64,000 nucleotides of DNA, taken from positions 5,084,001 to 5,148,000 of the forward strand of contig OY970069.1 of assembly GCA_963705325.1 (NCBI GenBank), in the 5' to 3' direction. Positions 1 through 8,645 of this stretch are shown here, in pieces; within the stretch, counting starts at the first letter, position 1, and each line of letters opens with the position of its first letter. Made by a program: the position numbers and the translations under genes. The stretch is from DATARH01 sp963705325. GTDB taxonomy: Bacteria; Pseudomonadota; Alphaproteobacteria; ATCC43930; CGMCC-115725. The notes under the pieces were generated by a model. That model was given only the letters and a program-made list of their open reading frames with translations. It searched no databases and was not told the origin of the DNA.

Positions 1-27
1 AGCAACCATGATAGAGGCAAGCGGCGA

Positions 28-675
28 GTGTCAACCAAGGCATCGGCCAAGGCGATGAGCTTCCCCGACCAGACCTATCCGAGCGCGGGCACCTATGTCG
101 GCGCCTATCGCGACGAGATCGTGCGGGCCTGGGCCAGCGTCGACCTCGCCGCGTTCGACCGGGCGGCGGCGATGCTCGAAACAGCGATTCGGGCCGGCCG
201 GATCATTTACGCCTGCGGCAATGGCGGTTCCGCGTCGATCTCGAACCATCTGCACTGCGACGTGCTGAAAGGCGCGCAGACCGACACTCCTCTCAAACCG
301 AAGGTCATCAGTCTCGCCGGCCCGCTGGAGCTGGTTACCGCGATCGCCAACGACATCGAGTACGCCGAGGTGTTCGTCTACCCGCTCAGGACGATGGCGA
401 TACCAGGCGATGTGCTGATCACGATCAGCTCGTCGGGCAACTCGGAGAACATCGTGCGCGCCATCGAGTGGGCGCGGCGGAACGGCGTCGGCTCGATCGC
501 CATGACCGGGTTCGCCGGCGGGCGCAGCAAACCTCTCGCCGACGTCAATCTGCACGTCGCGGCGGAGAATTACGGCGTTGTCGAGGACATCCACCAATCG
601 ATGATGCACTGCCTGGCGCAATACCTGCGCCAGAGCGCCATGCCCGCTGAGCTGGTGCCGCGCCGGGTGTTCTAG
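28..675 (+). CDS. SIS-domain sugar-phosphate isomerase, GmhA-like
   Basis: A 215-residue single-domain SIS protein. The sugar-phosphate loop ACGNGGSAS lies at about residues 62-70, the second SIS motif ITISSSGNSEN at 131-141, and EDIHQ at 186-190 carries a histidine where GmhA has its catalytic His. Members of this family interconvert sedoheptulose 7-phosphate and D-glycero-D-manno-heptose 7-phosphate in LPS heptose synthesis; the exact substrate here is inferred. The GTG at 28 gives the full ORF, but the ATG at 55 is an equally good start. The stop overlaps the stop of the convergent uppP by three bases. DiaA-like SIS proteins are the alternative, but the EDIH motif favours GmhA. Confidence 0.8.
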   Translation: MSTKASAKAMSFPDQTYPSAGTYVGAYRDEIVRAWASVDLAAFDRAAAMLETAIRAGRIIYACGNGGSASISNHLHCDVLKGAQTDTPLKPKVISLAGPLELVTAIANDIEYAEVFVYPLRTMAIPGDVLITISSSGNSENIVRAIEWARRNGVGSIAMTGFAGGRSKPLADVNLHVAAENYGVVEDIHQSMMHCLAQYLRQSAMPAELVPRRVF

Positions 676-1511
676 ATCAGCAGCAGGAACGCCGCGGCGG
701 CGCCCGCGACCCAGCAATAGATCGCGAAGGGCACCAAGGCGTCTTCAAAATCGTGGCGGCGAAAATAGCGCATCAAAAAGGCGATGCTGAGATAGGCGGT
801 CACGCCGGCGACCACTCCTGAGAAGAGGGCCAACAGGCTGATCCCGTGGCCCGGCAGGGCCAGCATCTTGGGTATTTCCAGTACCGCGGCGCCAAGAATG
901 ATCGGGGTCGCGATCAGGAAGGAGAAATGCGCTGCCTCGGCGTGTTGCAGCCCGGCGACGAGGCCGCCGACCATTGCCGCGCCTGACCGCGAAATGCCGG
1001 GAATGAACGCCAGACATTGCCAGAAGCCGATAGCCAGCGCGCCTTTCCAGGTGAGCGAAGCAGGCTCGAGAGGGCGGTTTTGAACACTGCGGATGCGCAA
1101 CCAATCGCCGAGCAGCAGCACGAACCCGTTGACGACGAGGAACAACGCGGCGATCAGCGGCGTGGCAAAGAGGCCGCGCACGAACTTTTCGAACAGGAAC
1201 CCGATCGCCACAGCCGGTAGGGTGGCGACAATGATCAGCCACAACGCGTGCCGCGCATTCGCGGAGTCGCGGCCGCCGGCGCCAATGACGCCGAGCCCGA
1301 TCTGCAGCCACTCGCGCCAGAAATAGAGCAAGAGCGCAACCGCGGTGCCGACATGCAGCACCACGACAAACGGCAAGAACTCCGGCGAATGCTGGTCGAT
1401 CGGCCAGCCGAGCAGCCGTGGCGCGATCACCGCGTGGCCGAGGCTGCTGATCGGGAAGAGCTCGGTGACCCCTTGCAGGATCGCCAGGGCAATGGCGTGA
1501 AGCGCGCTCAT
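672..1511 (-). CDS. uppP: Undecaprenyl-diphosphatase UppP (BacA family)
   Basis: An integral membrane phosphatase that recycles undecaprenyl diphosphate to the monophosphate carrier for peptidoglycan and surface polysaccharide synthesis. The two family signatures are present: QGVTELFPISSLGH at residues 13-26 and PGISRSG about 165 residues in, with about eight hydrophobic segments. The length of 279 residues is normal. It is the last gene of a minus-strand run that starts with the glutathione peroxidase; 27 bases separate it from the lipoprotein gene, so co-transcription is likely. The ATG start is the obvious one. Confidence 0.93.
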   Translation of the reverse strand: MSALHAIALAILQGVTELFPISSLGHAVIAPRLLGWPIDQHSPEFLPFVVVLHVGTAVALLLYFWREWLQIGLGVIGAGGRDSANARHALWLIIVATLPAVAIGFLFEKFVRGLFATPLIAALFLVVNGFVLLLGDWLRIRSVQNRPLEPASLTWKGALAIGFWQCLAFIPGISRSGAAMVGGLVAGLQHAEAAHFSFLIATPIILGAAVLEIPKMLALPGHGISLLALFSGVVAGVTAYLSIAFLMRYFRRHDFEDALVPFAIYCWVAGAAAAFLLLI

Positions 1512-1538
1512 CGATGTTTCGCTGTCCTCGGACTGTTG

Positions 1539-1901
1539 CTATCGGCGAGCCGGGCTGAAGCCCTTCGCCTCCATGCAGGAGGAGAGGATCGCCTGGGCCC
1601 GGTCGCGGCTGGTGTCCCTCGCCTGGTTCATTTGCGTCCGCGCGAAGTCCGAACGCTGCAGGTCGCTGGATCGGCTCGCGGCGATGTCCTGGTCGATGTC
1701 GAAATCGGTCTTGGTCGCGGCATCGGTGGCGGCGAGACAGTCAGTGTACGCGGCTTCGACCGATGCCGCGTCGGCGCCCGACTTCGCCCACGCGTCCGCG
1801 CTCGCGGCGGATTCAGGCGCCTGCTTGGGCCAGCCCGGCATGCTCATCGAGCTGCACGCGGCAATGAACAGCGGGATCAGCAGCCCCGCCACGCGCGTCA
1901 T
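1539..1901 (-). CDS. Small putative lipoprotein, function unknown
   Basis: A 120-residue protein with a short hydrophobic N-terminus ending in a lipobox-like LFIAACSS, so Cys16 is the likely lipidated residue. The mature part is rich in Ala, Asp and Ser, predicted helical, and has two further cysteines (TDCLA and SSCMEA) that could form a disulfide. Its start codon overlaps the stop of the DUF1289 gene in an ATGA junction, so it is translated as part of the operon. I do not recognise a family; export and lipidation are inferred from the N-terminus alone. Confidence 0.7.
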   Translation of the reverse strand: MTRVAGLLIPLFIAACSSMSMPGWPKQAPESAASADAWAKSGADAASVEAAYTDCLAATDAATKTDFDIDQDIAASRSSDLQRSDFARTQMNQARDTSRDRAQAILSSCMEAKGFSPARR

Positions 1902-2092
1902 TGCGCTTCCTTCCCCTCGGCCGCCGTTCGTCGGACCGCCAGCAGCGCGAGGAGTTTCCGCTTCTCGGCCGGGCTTGCCTCATACCAGCCGGCGATCTCG
2001 TCGACCGTGCGTAAACAGCCGCGGCATTGCCGTGTCGCCGGGTCGACGATGCAGATCCCAAGGCAAGGCGAGGCCACCAACTGGTCGTCCAT
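1898..2092 (-). CDS. DUF1289 small cysteine protein
   Basis: A 64-residue protein with the DUF1289 pattern SPCLGICIVD...CRGCLRTVDEIAGW: four cysteines spaced CxxxC and CxxC, suggesting a small Fe-S or zinc site. The family has no established function and is widespread in proteobacteria. The start is taken as the ATG at 2092, which shares one base with the TGA stop of the DUF4340 gene (TGATG junction); a GTG one codon upstream is possible. The stop overlaps the next gene by ATGA. It is translationally coupled on both sides. Confidence 0.8.
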   Translation of the reverse strand: MDDQLVASPCLGICIVDPATRQCRGCLRTVDEIAGWYEASPAEKRKLLALLAVRRTAAEGKEAQ

Positions 2093-3099
2093 CACGATCC
2101 GTGCGCCTGAAGGTCAGCGAGCGTCATGCGCAGCAGCTTCGCCCGTTCCGGCGGGATGCGGAAGCTCCAGCGCGACAGTTTGGCGTTGAGGGTCTTCGCC
2201 TCATCCTTGGCCTTGCCGAACCCGGTGACGTCGAGCGCGAGCCAGTCGCCGGCCTCGGGTGGCGAGAGGCGTGCCCCGACGATAAGACCGTCGAAAGTCG
2301 TAAACGCGGCCGTGGCGGCCCGTTCGGCGGCGATCGGCAGCTCGGTGGCTGGCTTGACGTCGTCGAATTCGAGCGCCGCGAGCGCGGAGGCCAGGGTGGC
2401 TGTCACCTTGGGGTCCGGCGCGGTCTCGGCACCTTCGATGCCAAATTCGGCACCAGACGCCATCCGCGTGAGGACAACCGCGGCGCCGTCGGGCGCGGTC
2501 AGCACAATCGTGGCCAGCTGCGCAGAAGGTACATCGATGATCCGCCGATCGATCCAATCGAGCACGCCGCCCGACAAATCGAACGAACCATTTGCCAGCC
2601 AGGCCTGGTCGGTCGTGGCTTTGCGGACATAGACACCGGCAGCGCCGCCGCCGAGACTGGTCGGCCGGCGCCGGCCGATGATGAGCTGGCCAACCAGCGC
2701 ACCGGCGCGATCCTGGATCGCCACCAGCGTCGACTTGCCGTTGGCCGGGTCGTCCAGATCGAGGCGCGGCAGAAGTTCGGCGCGGTCGGTTTTGGGCTCG
2801 ACCAGCTCGACTGCCGCGAGCGCGGCCAGCAGCTTGCGCAGCCGATCCTCCGCCGCCGGGTAGTTGCCCTTCTCGACCACCGCCCAATGACCGGCGATCA
2901 GGTTGAAATTGATCGTCATGGCGCCGCGGGAAATGCGGATCCAGGCGAGGTCGTTGAGCTTCGCAGCGAGGTTGGGCAGCGCCGGCCGCCCGGCCGGCGC
3001 CGGGCTGACGTAACGGTCGCCAGTGGCGAGCGCGACGCCGGCCGCCACCGTCGAGAGGCCGGCGCCGGCAAGCAGCAGGTTGAACGTTCTGCGCAACAT
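2092..3099 (-). CDS. DUF4340 protein of a Gld-type ABC operon
   Basis: About 335 residues: an N-terminal signal or anchor segment (LLLAGAGLSTVAAGVALA), then a repeating alpha/beta layout typical of DUF4340, with WAVVEKGNYPAAEDRLRKLL and WIDRRIIDVPSAQL as recognisable family stretches. DUF4340 proteins are commonly encoded next to GldG-like proteins and are thought to be the extracytoplasmic partner of these ABC systems; no activity is established. The ATG at 3099 overlaps the GldG stop (TGATG); a TTG one codon upstream is possible. Confidence 0.8.
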   Translation of the reverse strand: MLRRTFNLLLAGAGLSTVAAGVALATGDRYVSPAPAGRPALPNLAAKLNDLAWIRISRGAMTINFNLIAGHWAVVEKGNYPAAEDRLRKLLAALAAVELVEPKTDRAELLPRLDLDDPANGKSTLVAIQDRAGALVGQLIIGRRRPTSLGGGAAGVYVRKATTDQAWLANGSFDLSGGVLDWIDRRIIDVPSAQLATIVLTAPDGAAVVLTRMASGAEFGIEGAETAPDPKVTATLASALAALEFDDVKPATELPIAAERAATAAFTTFDGLIVGARLSPPEAGDWLALDVTGFGKAKDEAKTLNAKLSRWSFRIPPERAKLLRMTLADLQAHGS

Positions 3100-4964
3100 C
3101 AAGCTTCGCTCACAGCACTACGGCGAGCCCGCCGCAGTGCCGCCATCAGCAACGCCGCAACCGCGACAATAATCGGCACCAGTGCGATATCAAAGAATTC
3201 GAGCATCACCTTCAGATGCCCGATGTCGCTGCGCAACGCCGCTTGCACCTGACGGAGTTGGCGTCGGCTGTTGATAAGGTCGGTGCGGATTGCCTCGATC
3301 TGTTTGCTCTGGTCAGCGGTCGGCGTGCTCGCGCCGGAGGTTTCCCCGGCGGTCAGCTTCCGCAGCTGGGCCTCGGCCTGTTTGACTTTTTGTTCGAGCG
3401 TTCGCTGCTGTGCGGCGAAACGGTCGTCGGCCGCTCGCTGGATGCGCTCGACCACCTCGAACGGCCGGACAACAGTACCGCGACTTCTCAGACCGACGAG
3501 ATCCTGGCCGCCAGCCAGCACCTCGACCGCGTCGGTGAGAAAATCGGCGTTGTTGGCGAGCGGCACCATCACCTGGCGGCCGAGGAAGTCGCGCGGCTGC
3601 GCCCAGAAGCGGGCGTCGAGCATGTCGGTGTCGGCGACGACGACGACATTGATCGGCTGCGTCGATTCTTTGAGCGGCTCGCCGGGCGCCGCATCTTTCG
3701 GCGGGCCGTCAGGGAAGGCCGTCGCCGCCTTGCCGGTGACATGTGCGGCGAGGACGTAGCGCTGGCCATCGGGGCGGAAATGGGCGAGTAGCTCGCCGAC
3801 ATCGGGCAGGCCCTTGAGCTTATCGGCCGGAATTTGCTCCGCCTCGGCCGAAGTCTGGATCAGCGGCTCGAACGTTGTCGACGCACCTTCGATGGGCTTT
3901 AGAATACCGGCGGTCGCCATCGCGAGGGTCGACAAGTCCGCGGTAATCGGGTCGTCGCGGCTGAGATTGTCGGATTGCAGGTTGAGCCAGGCGACGTAAT
4001 CCATGGCTTCGGAGCCGCGGCCTTGCACCGGCACCGCGACACGCCGCGCGGCGCGCCGGTCGCCGACCACAACGTCCGGCAACAGCTTGACGCCCCAAGC
4101 CGTGAACAGGCGATCAAGATCGCTCGCCGTCGATTTGCCGGCCGTGCTCGCCAGCGCCGCCTGCGCCTCGGAATAGGGATCGACAAAGACCACCGCCTTG
4201 CCGCCCTTGAGCACATATTGGTCGATCGCGAACTGGGTCTTATCGGGCAGGTTCTGCGGGTGGACGACAATCAGTACGTCCGTGTCCGCTGGGATCGCGG
4301 CGAGATCGAGCGGCAGATTCTTGACATCGACGGTCTGCCGCAGCTGCTCGACGATTGGCGCTGGTGTCTCGCCATCGAGCGGTAATGCGCTCATCAGCCC
4401 GGCGACCGGGCGCTTGGGGAAAGCGAGCGAGTGCACGAGCCGGGTCAGGTCGTATTCGAGAAACCGCTCGCGCTCGGGGTTAAAGAAGGCAATGACCTGC
4501 TGGTCGTCGGTCGAGTTGGTGCCGGCGAGGCCGAAATAGACCGCCTCGCCGCGGTCGTCGAGCGGCGCGGGCTGAAGCCCATAGGCGACCGCGCGGTCTT
4601 CCGCGTCCGAATAGGGTAGCGGATCGTAGATCTCCAGGCGGATCTTGCCTTTTGCCGCGGCGACGTATTGGTCGAGAAGTTCGCGCACACGCTGAGCGTA
4701 AACGCCGTAGGAAGGAACCGCGTCGCCCAAACGCGGCGAGTAGTAAAAGCGCAGCGTGATCGGCTCGTCGATCTTGGCGAGGGTTTGCCGCGTCCCGGCC
4801 GCCAGCGTGTAGAGATGCTCCTGCGTCAGGTCGAGCCGCGATGTGGCGTAGCGCCCGGCCACGATGTTCGCCGCCGCCAGCATCACCAGAATCGATATAA
4901 GCGCGATAACCGCGTGGCCGACGCGCGAGCGCATCCCCTGCCCGATCGCCCAGAGACGGGCCAT
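3099..4964 (-). CDS. GldG-like ABC transporter auxiliary protein
   Basis: 621 residues with one membrane segment near the N-terminus (about 15-37) and another near the C-terminus (about 590-610), separated by a large extracytoplasmic part. The N-terminal half resembles the ABC_transp_aux/GldG domain (TSRLDLTQEHLYTLA, then an ITLRFYYSPRLG strand, and ALPLDGE). A coiled-coil rich in Gln, Arg and Lys at about 515-590 precedes the last helix. In Bacteroidetes GldG works with GldA and GldF in gliding; in proteobacteria the role is unknown. One base separates it from the permease upstream and it overlaps the DUF4340 gene downstream. Confidence 0.85.
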   Translation of the reverse strand: MARLWAIGQGMRSRVGHAVIALISILVMLAAANIVAGRYATSRLDLTQEHLYTLAAGTRQTLAKIDEPITLRFYYSPRLGDAVPSYGVYAQRVRELLDQYVAAAKGKIRLEIYDPLPYSDAEDRAVAYGLQPAPLDDRGEAVYFGLAGTNSTDDQQVIAFFNPERERFLEYDLTRLVHSLAFPKRPVAGLMSALPLDGETPAPIVEQLRQTVDVKNLPLDLAAIPADTDVLIVVHPQNLPDKTQFAIDQYVLKGGKAVVFVDPYSEAQAALASTAGKSTASDLDRLFTAWGVKLLPDVVVGDRRAARRVAVPVQGRGSEAMDYVAWLNLQSDNLSRDDPITADLSTLAMATAGILKPIEGASTTFEPLIQTSAEAEQIPADKLKGLPDVGELLAHFRPDGQRYVLAAHVTGKAATAFPDGPPKDAAPGEPLKESTQPINVVVVADTDMLDARFWAQPRDFLGRQVMVPLANNADFLTDAVEVLAGGQDLVGLRSRGTVVRPFEVVERIQRAADDRFAAQQRTLEQKVKQAEAQLRKLTAGETSGASTPTADQSKQIEAIRTDLINSRRQLRQVQAALRSDIGHLKVMLEFFDIALVPIIVAVAALLMAALRRARRSAVSEA

Positions 4965-4965
4965 C

Positions 4966-5703
4966 TCACTCCGCCTTCATCAGATCGACGAGCACCGCGT
5001 TGGCACCGAGGAAAGCGACGATCAGCGACAGGAAGTAGACGAAATCGTGCAAATCGAGGACACCGCGGGTGATCGCGGTGAAATGGCCGAAAAGGCTCGC
5101 CCCGGCAACGGCGTGGATCAGCGCTTCCGACGCCCAGCCCTCGAACAGGCCGATGACGGTCGGCGTTCCCGCCGCGATCAGCACGAACACCAGCGAGGCG
5201 GTGACGATAAAGGCGACAATCTGGTTCTTGGTCGCCGCCGAGACTGCGGCGCCGATCGCCAGGATAGCCCCCGCCATGAGCCAACTGCCGAGGTAGCTGG
5301 CGGCGATGACCCCGTTATCGGGATTGCCGAGGAACAGCACGGTCAGCCAAAATGGGAAGGTCAGCGCCAACGCCATTCCGATGAAAAGCCAGGCGGCGAG
5401 AAATTTTCCCAGCACGGCCTCGGAAAGCCGGATCGGCAGGGTGAGGAACAATTCGATCGTGCCGCTCTTGCGCTCCTCGGCCCACAGCCGCATCGACACG
5501 GCCGGGATCAGCATCAGGTAGAGCCAAGGGTGGAACGTAAAAAAAGATTGCAGATCGGCTTGGCCGCGCTCGAAGAAATCGCCGACGAAATAAGTCAATA
5601 CTCCGGCGAGCACGAGAAAAATGACGATGAACACATAGGCCAGCGGCGTCGCGAAGTAGCCAGCCAACTCGCGGCGGCAGATGATCGAGATGTTATTAAT
5701 CAA
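4966..5703 (-). CDS. ABC-2 type permease, GldF-like
   Basis: 245 residues with six predicted membrane segments and an ABC-2 layout: a cytoplasmic N-terminus (CRRELAGYFATPLAYVFI), a first extracytoplasmic loop and the conserved RLWAEERKSGTIELFLTLP stretch found in GldF/NosY-type permeases. It should form the membrane channel of the transporter with the downstream GldG-like and upstream ATPase gene products. The only plausible start is a TTG at 5703, which overlaps the ATPase stop in a TTGA junction, so translation probably depends on coupling. Confidence 0.88.
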   Translation of the reverse strand: MINNISIICRRELAGYFATPLAYVFIVIFLVLAGVLTYFVGDFFERGQADLQSFFTFHPWLYLMLIPAVSMRLWAEERKSGTIELFLTLPIRLSEAVLGKFLAAWLFIGMALALTFPFWLTVLFLGNPDNGVIAASYLGSWLMAGAILAIGAAVSAATKNQIVAFIVTASLVFVLIAAGTPTVIGLFEGWASEALIHAVAGASLFGHFTAITRGVLDLHDFVYFLSLIVAFLGANAVLVDLMKAE

Positions 5704-6695
5704 TGACTTGATGTCCGGTTCTGATGCGTGACTTTAGAAAAATCCCACGGTGCGCGCAGCTCGCCCTCCGGCGCGGTGATCGCCCGGAAGACATCGTCGA
5801 GCCGTCCGCGCTCGACGCTCATCTCGGCGAGTTTCCACCGCCGCGCCCGGGCGAGCTCGGCAATGTCGGCGGCAATCGGGCGGCCCTCGCGGGCGACGAT
5901 GAGCAGCGTCCCCGGATCGTCGTCGATGACGGCCTCGACCGCGTCGACATCGTCGAGCCGGTCGAGATCGGCGCGAATTTTGGCGACGCTTCCCGATGCG
6001 ATCCGCAAGCGCACCGAATTGTGGTAGCGCGAGCGCGCGGCGAGCTGCGCCGGGGTGCTATCGGCGAGGAGACGGCCTTTGGCGATGATCACGGCACGGG
6101 TGCACACCGCCTCGACCTCTTCGAGAAGGTGGGTCGAGATGACGATCGCCTTTTGCGGCCGCATCGCCGCGATAATGCGGCGCATCTCGTGCTTCTGGTT
6201 AGGGTCGAGGCCGTCGGTCGGCTCGTCTAGGATCACCACCGGCGGATCGTGGATCAGCGCCTGCGCGACACCGACACGGCGGCGAAAGCCTTTCGACAGG
6301 GTCTCAATGCGCTGGTCGTAAACCTCGCCCAAGTGCACCAGTTCGACGATGCGGTTGGTGCGCCCGCGCGCCTCGGCGCCGCGATAGCCGCGGATATGGG
6401 CGATAAAGTGCAGGAAACTGCCGACAAGCATATCGGGATAGGCCGGCGCTCCTTCGGGCAGATAGCCGAATTGACGCTTAGCGGCGAGTGGCCGGGTGAG
6501 GATGTCATGGCCGCAGATGATCGCGGTGCCGGTGGTCGGGGCAAGGAAACCGGTCGCCATCTTCATCGTCGTCGATTTGCCCGCGCCGTTGGGCCCGAGA
6601 AACCCCAGCACCTCGCCCTGCTTGACGCTGAACGACACGTCGTCGACCGCCACCAAATGGCTGAAATTCTTGCGAAGATTGCGGATATCGAGCAT
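5700..6695 (-). CDS. ABC transporter ATP-binding protein, GldA-like
   Basis: 331 residues. The nucleotide-binding domain has Walker A GPNGAGKS at 34-41, signature LSKGF at 133-137 in place of LSGGQ, Walker B VVILDEPTDGLDP from 153 and the switch histidine at 189. LSKGY/F is normal for the GldA/NatA branch, so this is not a defect. A C-terminal extension of about 100 residues follows. It energises the permease encoded next to it. The transported substrate is not predictable; linkage to uppP hints at an envelope role. The ATG start lies 18 bases after the glutathione peroxidase gene. Confidence 0.9.
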   Translation of the reverse strand: MLDIRNLRKNFSHLVAVDDVSFSVKQGEVLGFLGPNGAGKSTTMKMATGFLAPTTGTAIICGHDILTRPLAAKRQFGYLPEGAPAYPDMLVGSFLHFIAHIRGYRGAEARGRTNRIVELVHLGEVYDQRIETLSKGFRRRVGVAQALIHDPPVVILDEPTDGLDPNQKHEMRRIIAAMRPQKAIVISTHLLEEVEAVCTRAVIIAKGRLLADSTPAQLAARSRYHNSVRLRIASGSVAKIRADLDRLDDVDAVEAVIDDDPGTLLIVAREGRPIAADIAELARARRWKLAEMSVERGRLDDVFRAITAPEGELRAPWDFSKVTHQNRTSSH

Positions 6696-6713
6696 GCGCG
6701 GAAAGGGACGGAG

Positions 6714-7199
6714 CTATTGCGCCAACGCCTTCTCGATCTCTTGCGTGATCGCGGCATCGCGCGGGCGCACTGACGATGGCCAGGCGCCTGCCAACTCGCC
6801 GTCCGGCCCAATCAAATATTTGTGAAAATTCCAGCGCGGCGCAGCGCCCTCGCCCAGCGTCTCGGCGACCCAGCGATAAAACGGGTGAGCGTTTCCGCCA
6901 ACCACCCGGACCTTTTCGGTCAGCGGGAAATCGACCTGGTAGTTGGTCTCGCAGAAATCCTTGATCTCGACGGCACTGCCCGGCTCTTGCGCCCCGAAAT
7001 CGTTCGACGGAACACCAAGCACAATGAGGCCGCGGTCGCGGTATTGCCGCCATAGCGCCTCGAGATCGCGGTATTGCGGCGTGTAGCCGCAGAACGAGGC
7101 GGTGTTGACCACAAGCACCGGATGACCTTTCCACGCCGAAAGCGGCAACGCGCCACCGTTGATACCGGCGAATTCGAAACCATACGCACTGTTCGGCAT
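6714..7199 (-). CDS. Glutathione peroxidase, Cys type
   Basis: 161 residues from an ATG preceded by GAGGT at good spacing. The thioredoxin-fold catalytic residues are visible: Cys in NTASFCGYTP, Gln in SNDFGAQEPGS, and Trp-Asn in PRWNFHKYLI. A cysteine replaces selenocysteine, as usual in proteobacteria, so the enzyme probably reduces hydroperoxides with thioredoxin or glutathione. It is the first gene of the minus-strand run leading into the Gld-type ABC operon. Longer versions of the reading frame start upstream but have no better ribosome site. Confidence 0.9.
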   Translation of the reverse strand: MPNSAYGFEFAGINGGALPLSAWKGHPVLVVNTASFCGYTPQYRDLEALWRQYRDRGLIVLGVPSNDFGAQEPGSAVEIKDFCETNYQVDFPLTEKVRVVGGNAHPFYRWVAETLGEGAAPRWNFHKYLIGPDGELAGAWPSSVRPRDAAITQEIEKALAQ

Positions 7200-7378
7200 C
7201 GGCGACCTCATGGGGTGCGGTACCAGCGGCGTGAACCGAAGCGATTCCTCGTCACGCCGCCGAGCATAACGCGATTCTCTCGGCGATGCAGGTGGCGCCT
7301 GCTCATCGTGGCATTTCCATTGCACGCAGGCGGCGCATCGCCGAGACTGCGGCAGCTCGTACCGAGGATTGAACAGGG

Positions 7379-8017
7379 ATGCTGATCGGCTTTTTGCTCA
7401 AGGGGATGCTGGTCGGCATTGTCATCGCTGTCCCCGTCGGCCCTGTCGGCGTCTTATGCATCCGCCGAACGATTCTCGACGGCAGGTTGGCTGGCCTGTT
7501 CTCTGGGTTGGGGGCGGCCTCAGCGGACTCCTTCTTCGGCATCATAGCCGGTTTCGGCCTCACCTTCATTTCCGACTCGCTGCTCTACTACCAGGACTGG
7601 CTGCGCATCGGCGCCGCGGCGTTTCTGCTTTATGTCGGCATAACCGCGTTGACGAGCGACCCGACGGCGCGCGTTCGGTCGGGCCGCGATCCGGAAGGGC
7701 TGTTCGGCGATTTCGCCTCGACCTTTGCGCTGACCATTACCAATCCGGTGACGATCCTGTCGTTCATCGCGATTTTCGGCGCGATCGGCTTCACCGGCGA
7801 CGAAGCGACGATGGTGCATGCCGCGATCCTTGTCGCCGGGGTCTGGGTCGGCTCGTTCATCTGGTGGGTGGGCCTCGTGGCCGGGGCCGGTGTGCTGCGC
7901 ATGGCTTTCCAGCGCGAGCATCTGGTGTGGATCAATCGAGGCTCGGGCGGAATCCTCGTCGCCGCCGGGGTGGCGCTGATCGGCAGCTTGGTCATCGAGC
8001 ACTGGTGGTGGGTCTAG
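7379..8017 (+). CDS. LysE-family amino acid exporter
   Basis: 212 residues with six hydrophobic segments. The N-terminus has the LysE/RhtB hallmark AVPVGPVGVLCIRRTILDG followed by a GLGAASADSFFG loop, and TNPVTILSFIAIF in the middle. Members export amino acids or related small molecules across the inner membrane; the substrate cannot be read from the sequence. The paiB-like gene starts four bases after its stop, so the two are probably one transcript. Confidence 0.88.
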   Translation: MLIGFLLKGMLVGIVIAVPVGPVGVLCIRRTILDGRLAGLFSGLGAASADSFFGIIAGFGLTFISDSLLYYQDWLRIGAAAFLLYVGITALTSDPTARVRSGRDPEGLFGDFASTFALTITNPVTILSFIAIFGAIGFTGDEATMVHAAILVAGVWVGSFIWWVGLVAGAGVLRMAFQREHLVWINRGSGGILVAAGVALIGSLVIEHWWWV

Positions 8018-8021
8018 ACCG

Positions 8022-8645
8022 ATGGTCTATCTGCCGCCGCATTTCACCGAGACGCGCGAGGAAGTGCTGCTCGAACATATCGGGCGACACGATTTCGCGC
8101 TGCTGACGACGCATGGCGAAACCGGGATGATCGCCAGCCAAGTGCCGATCCTTGCCGAGCGCCGCGACAGCACGCTGTATCTGCAAGGGCATCTCGCTTG
8201 CGGCAACCCACAATGCCTCGACATTTATGCCGGGCGTGAGGCGCTGGCGGTGTTCTCGGGACCGCACGCCTATATCTCCCCGAGCTGGTATACGGTCGGC
8301 CCTGCTGTGCCAACCTGGAATTACGCCAGCGTTCATGCTTACGGCATCCCACGCGCGATCCCCGACAAGGAATGGCTGCGGGCCTTTCTGCGGCGGCTGT
8401 CCGAGCGTCACGAAGAGCGAGAGGCAGCGCCATGGAAGATGCAGGATCAGCCCGAGCCGTTTCTCGACGTGATGATGGGCGGCATTCTCGGCTTCGAGAT
8501 CGCCGTCGCGCGGCTCGAAGGCAAGTTCAAGCTCAGCCAAAACCGCCCCACCGCCGACCGGCCGCGCATCATCGCCGCGCTCGAGGCGCGTGACGACACC
8601 GATTCGCACGGCATCGCCCGGCTGATGCGAGAGCGGGAAGCCTAG
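8022..8645 (+). CDS. FMN-binding split-barrel protein, PaiB family
   Basis: 207 residues matching PaiB along its length: MVYLPPHF at the N-terminus, FALLTTHG, the HLACGNPQ region, SPSWY, VPTWNYASVHAYG and a C-terminal KLSQNRP segment. The family has an FMN-binding split-barrel fold; the Bacillus member is described as a negative regulator linked to sporulation and degradative enzymes, but no DNA-binding domain is evident, so an enzymatic or flavin-related role is as likely. It follows the LysE-type exporter directly and converges with recX, overlapping its end by four bases. Confidence 0.88.
   Translation: MVYLPPHFTETREEVLLEHIGRHDFALLTTHGETGMIASQVPILAERRDSTLYLQGHLACGNPQCLDIYAGREALAVFSGPHAYISPSWYTVGPAVPTWNYASVHAYGIPRAIPDKEWLRAFLRRLSERHEEREAAPWKMQDQPEPFLDVMMGGILGFEIAVARLEGKFKLSQNRPTADRPRIIAALEARDDTDSHGIARLMREREA

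Noticed and set aside
1573..3252. A 559-codon plus-strand frame opposite the lipoprotein, DUF1289 and DUF4340 genes
   Set aside because: Low-complexity Arg-rich translation without motifs, exactly antisense to genes with clear families; an effect of high GC.
5700..6695. LSKGF signature in the ABC ATPase as a defect
   Set aside because: LSKGY/F is the normal signature in the GldA/NatA branch.
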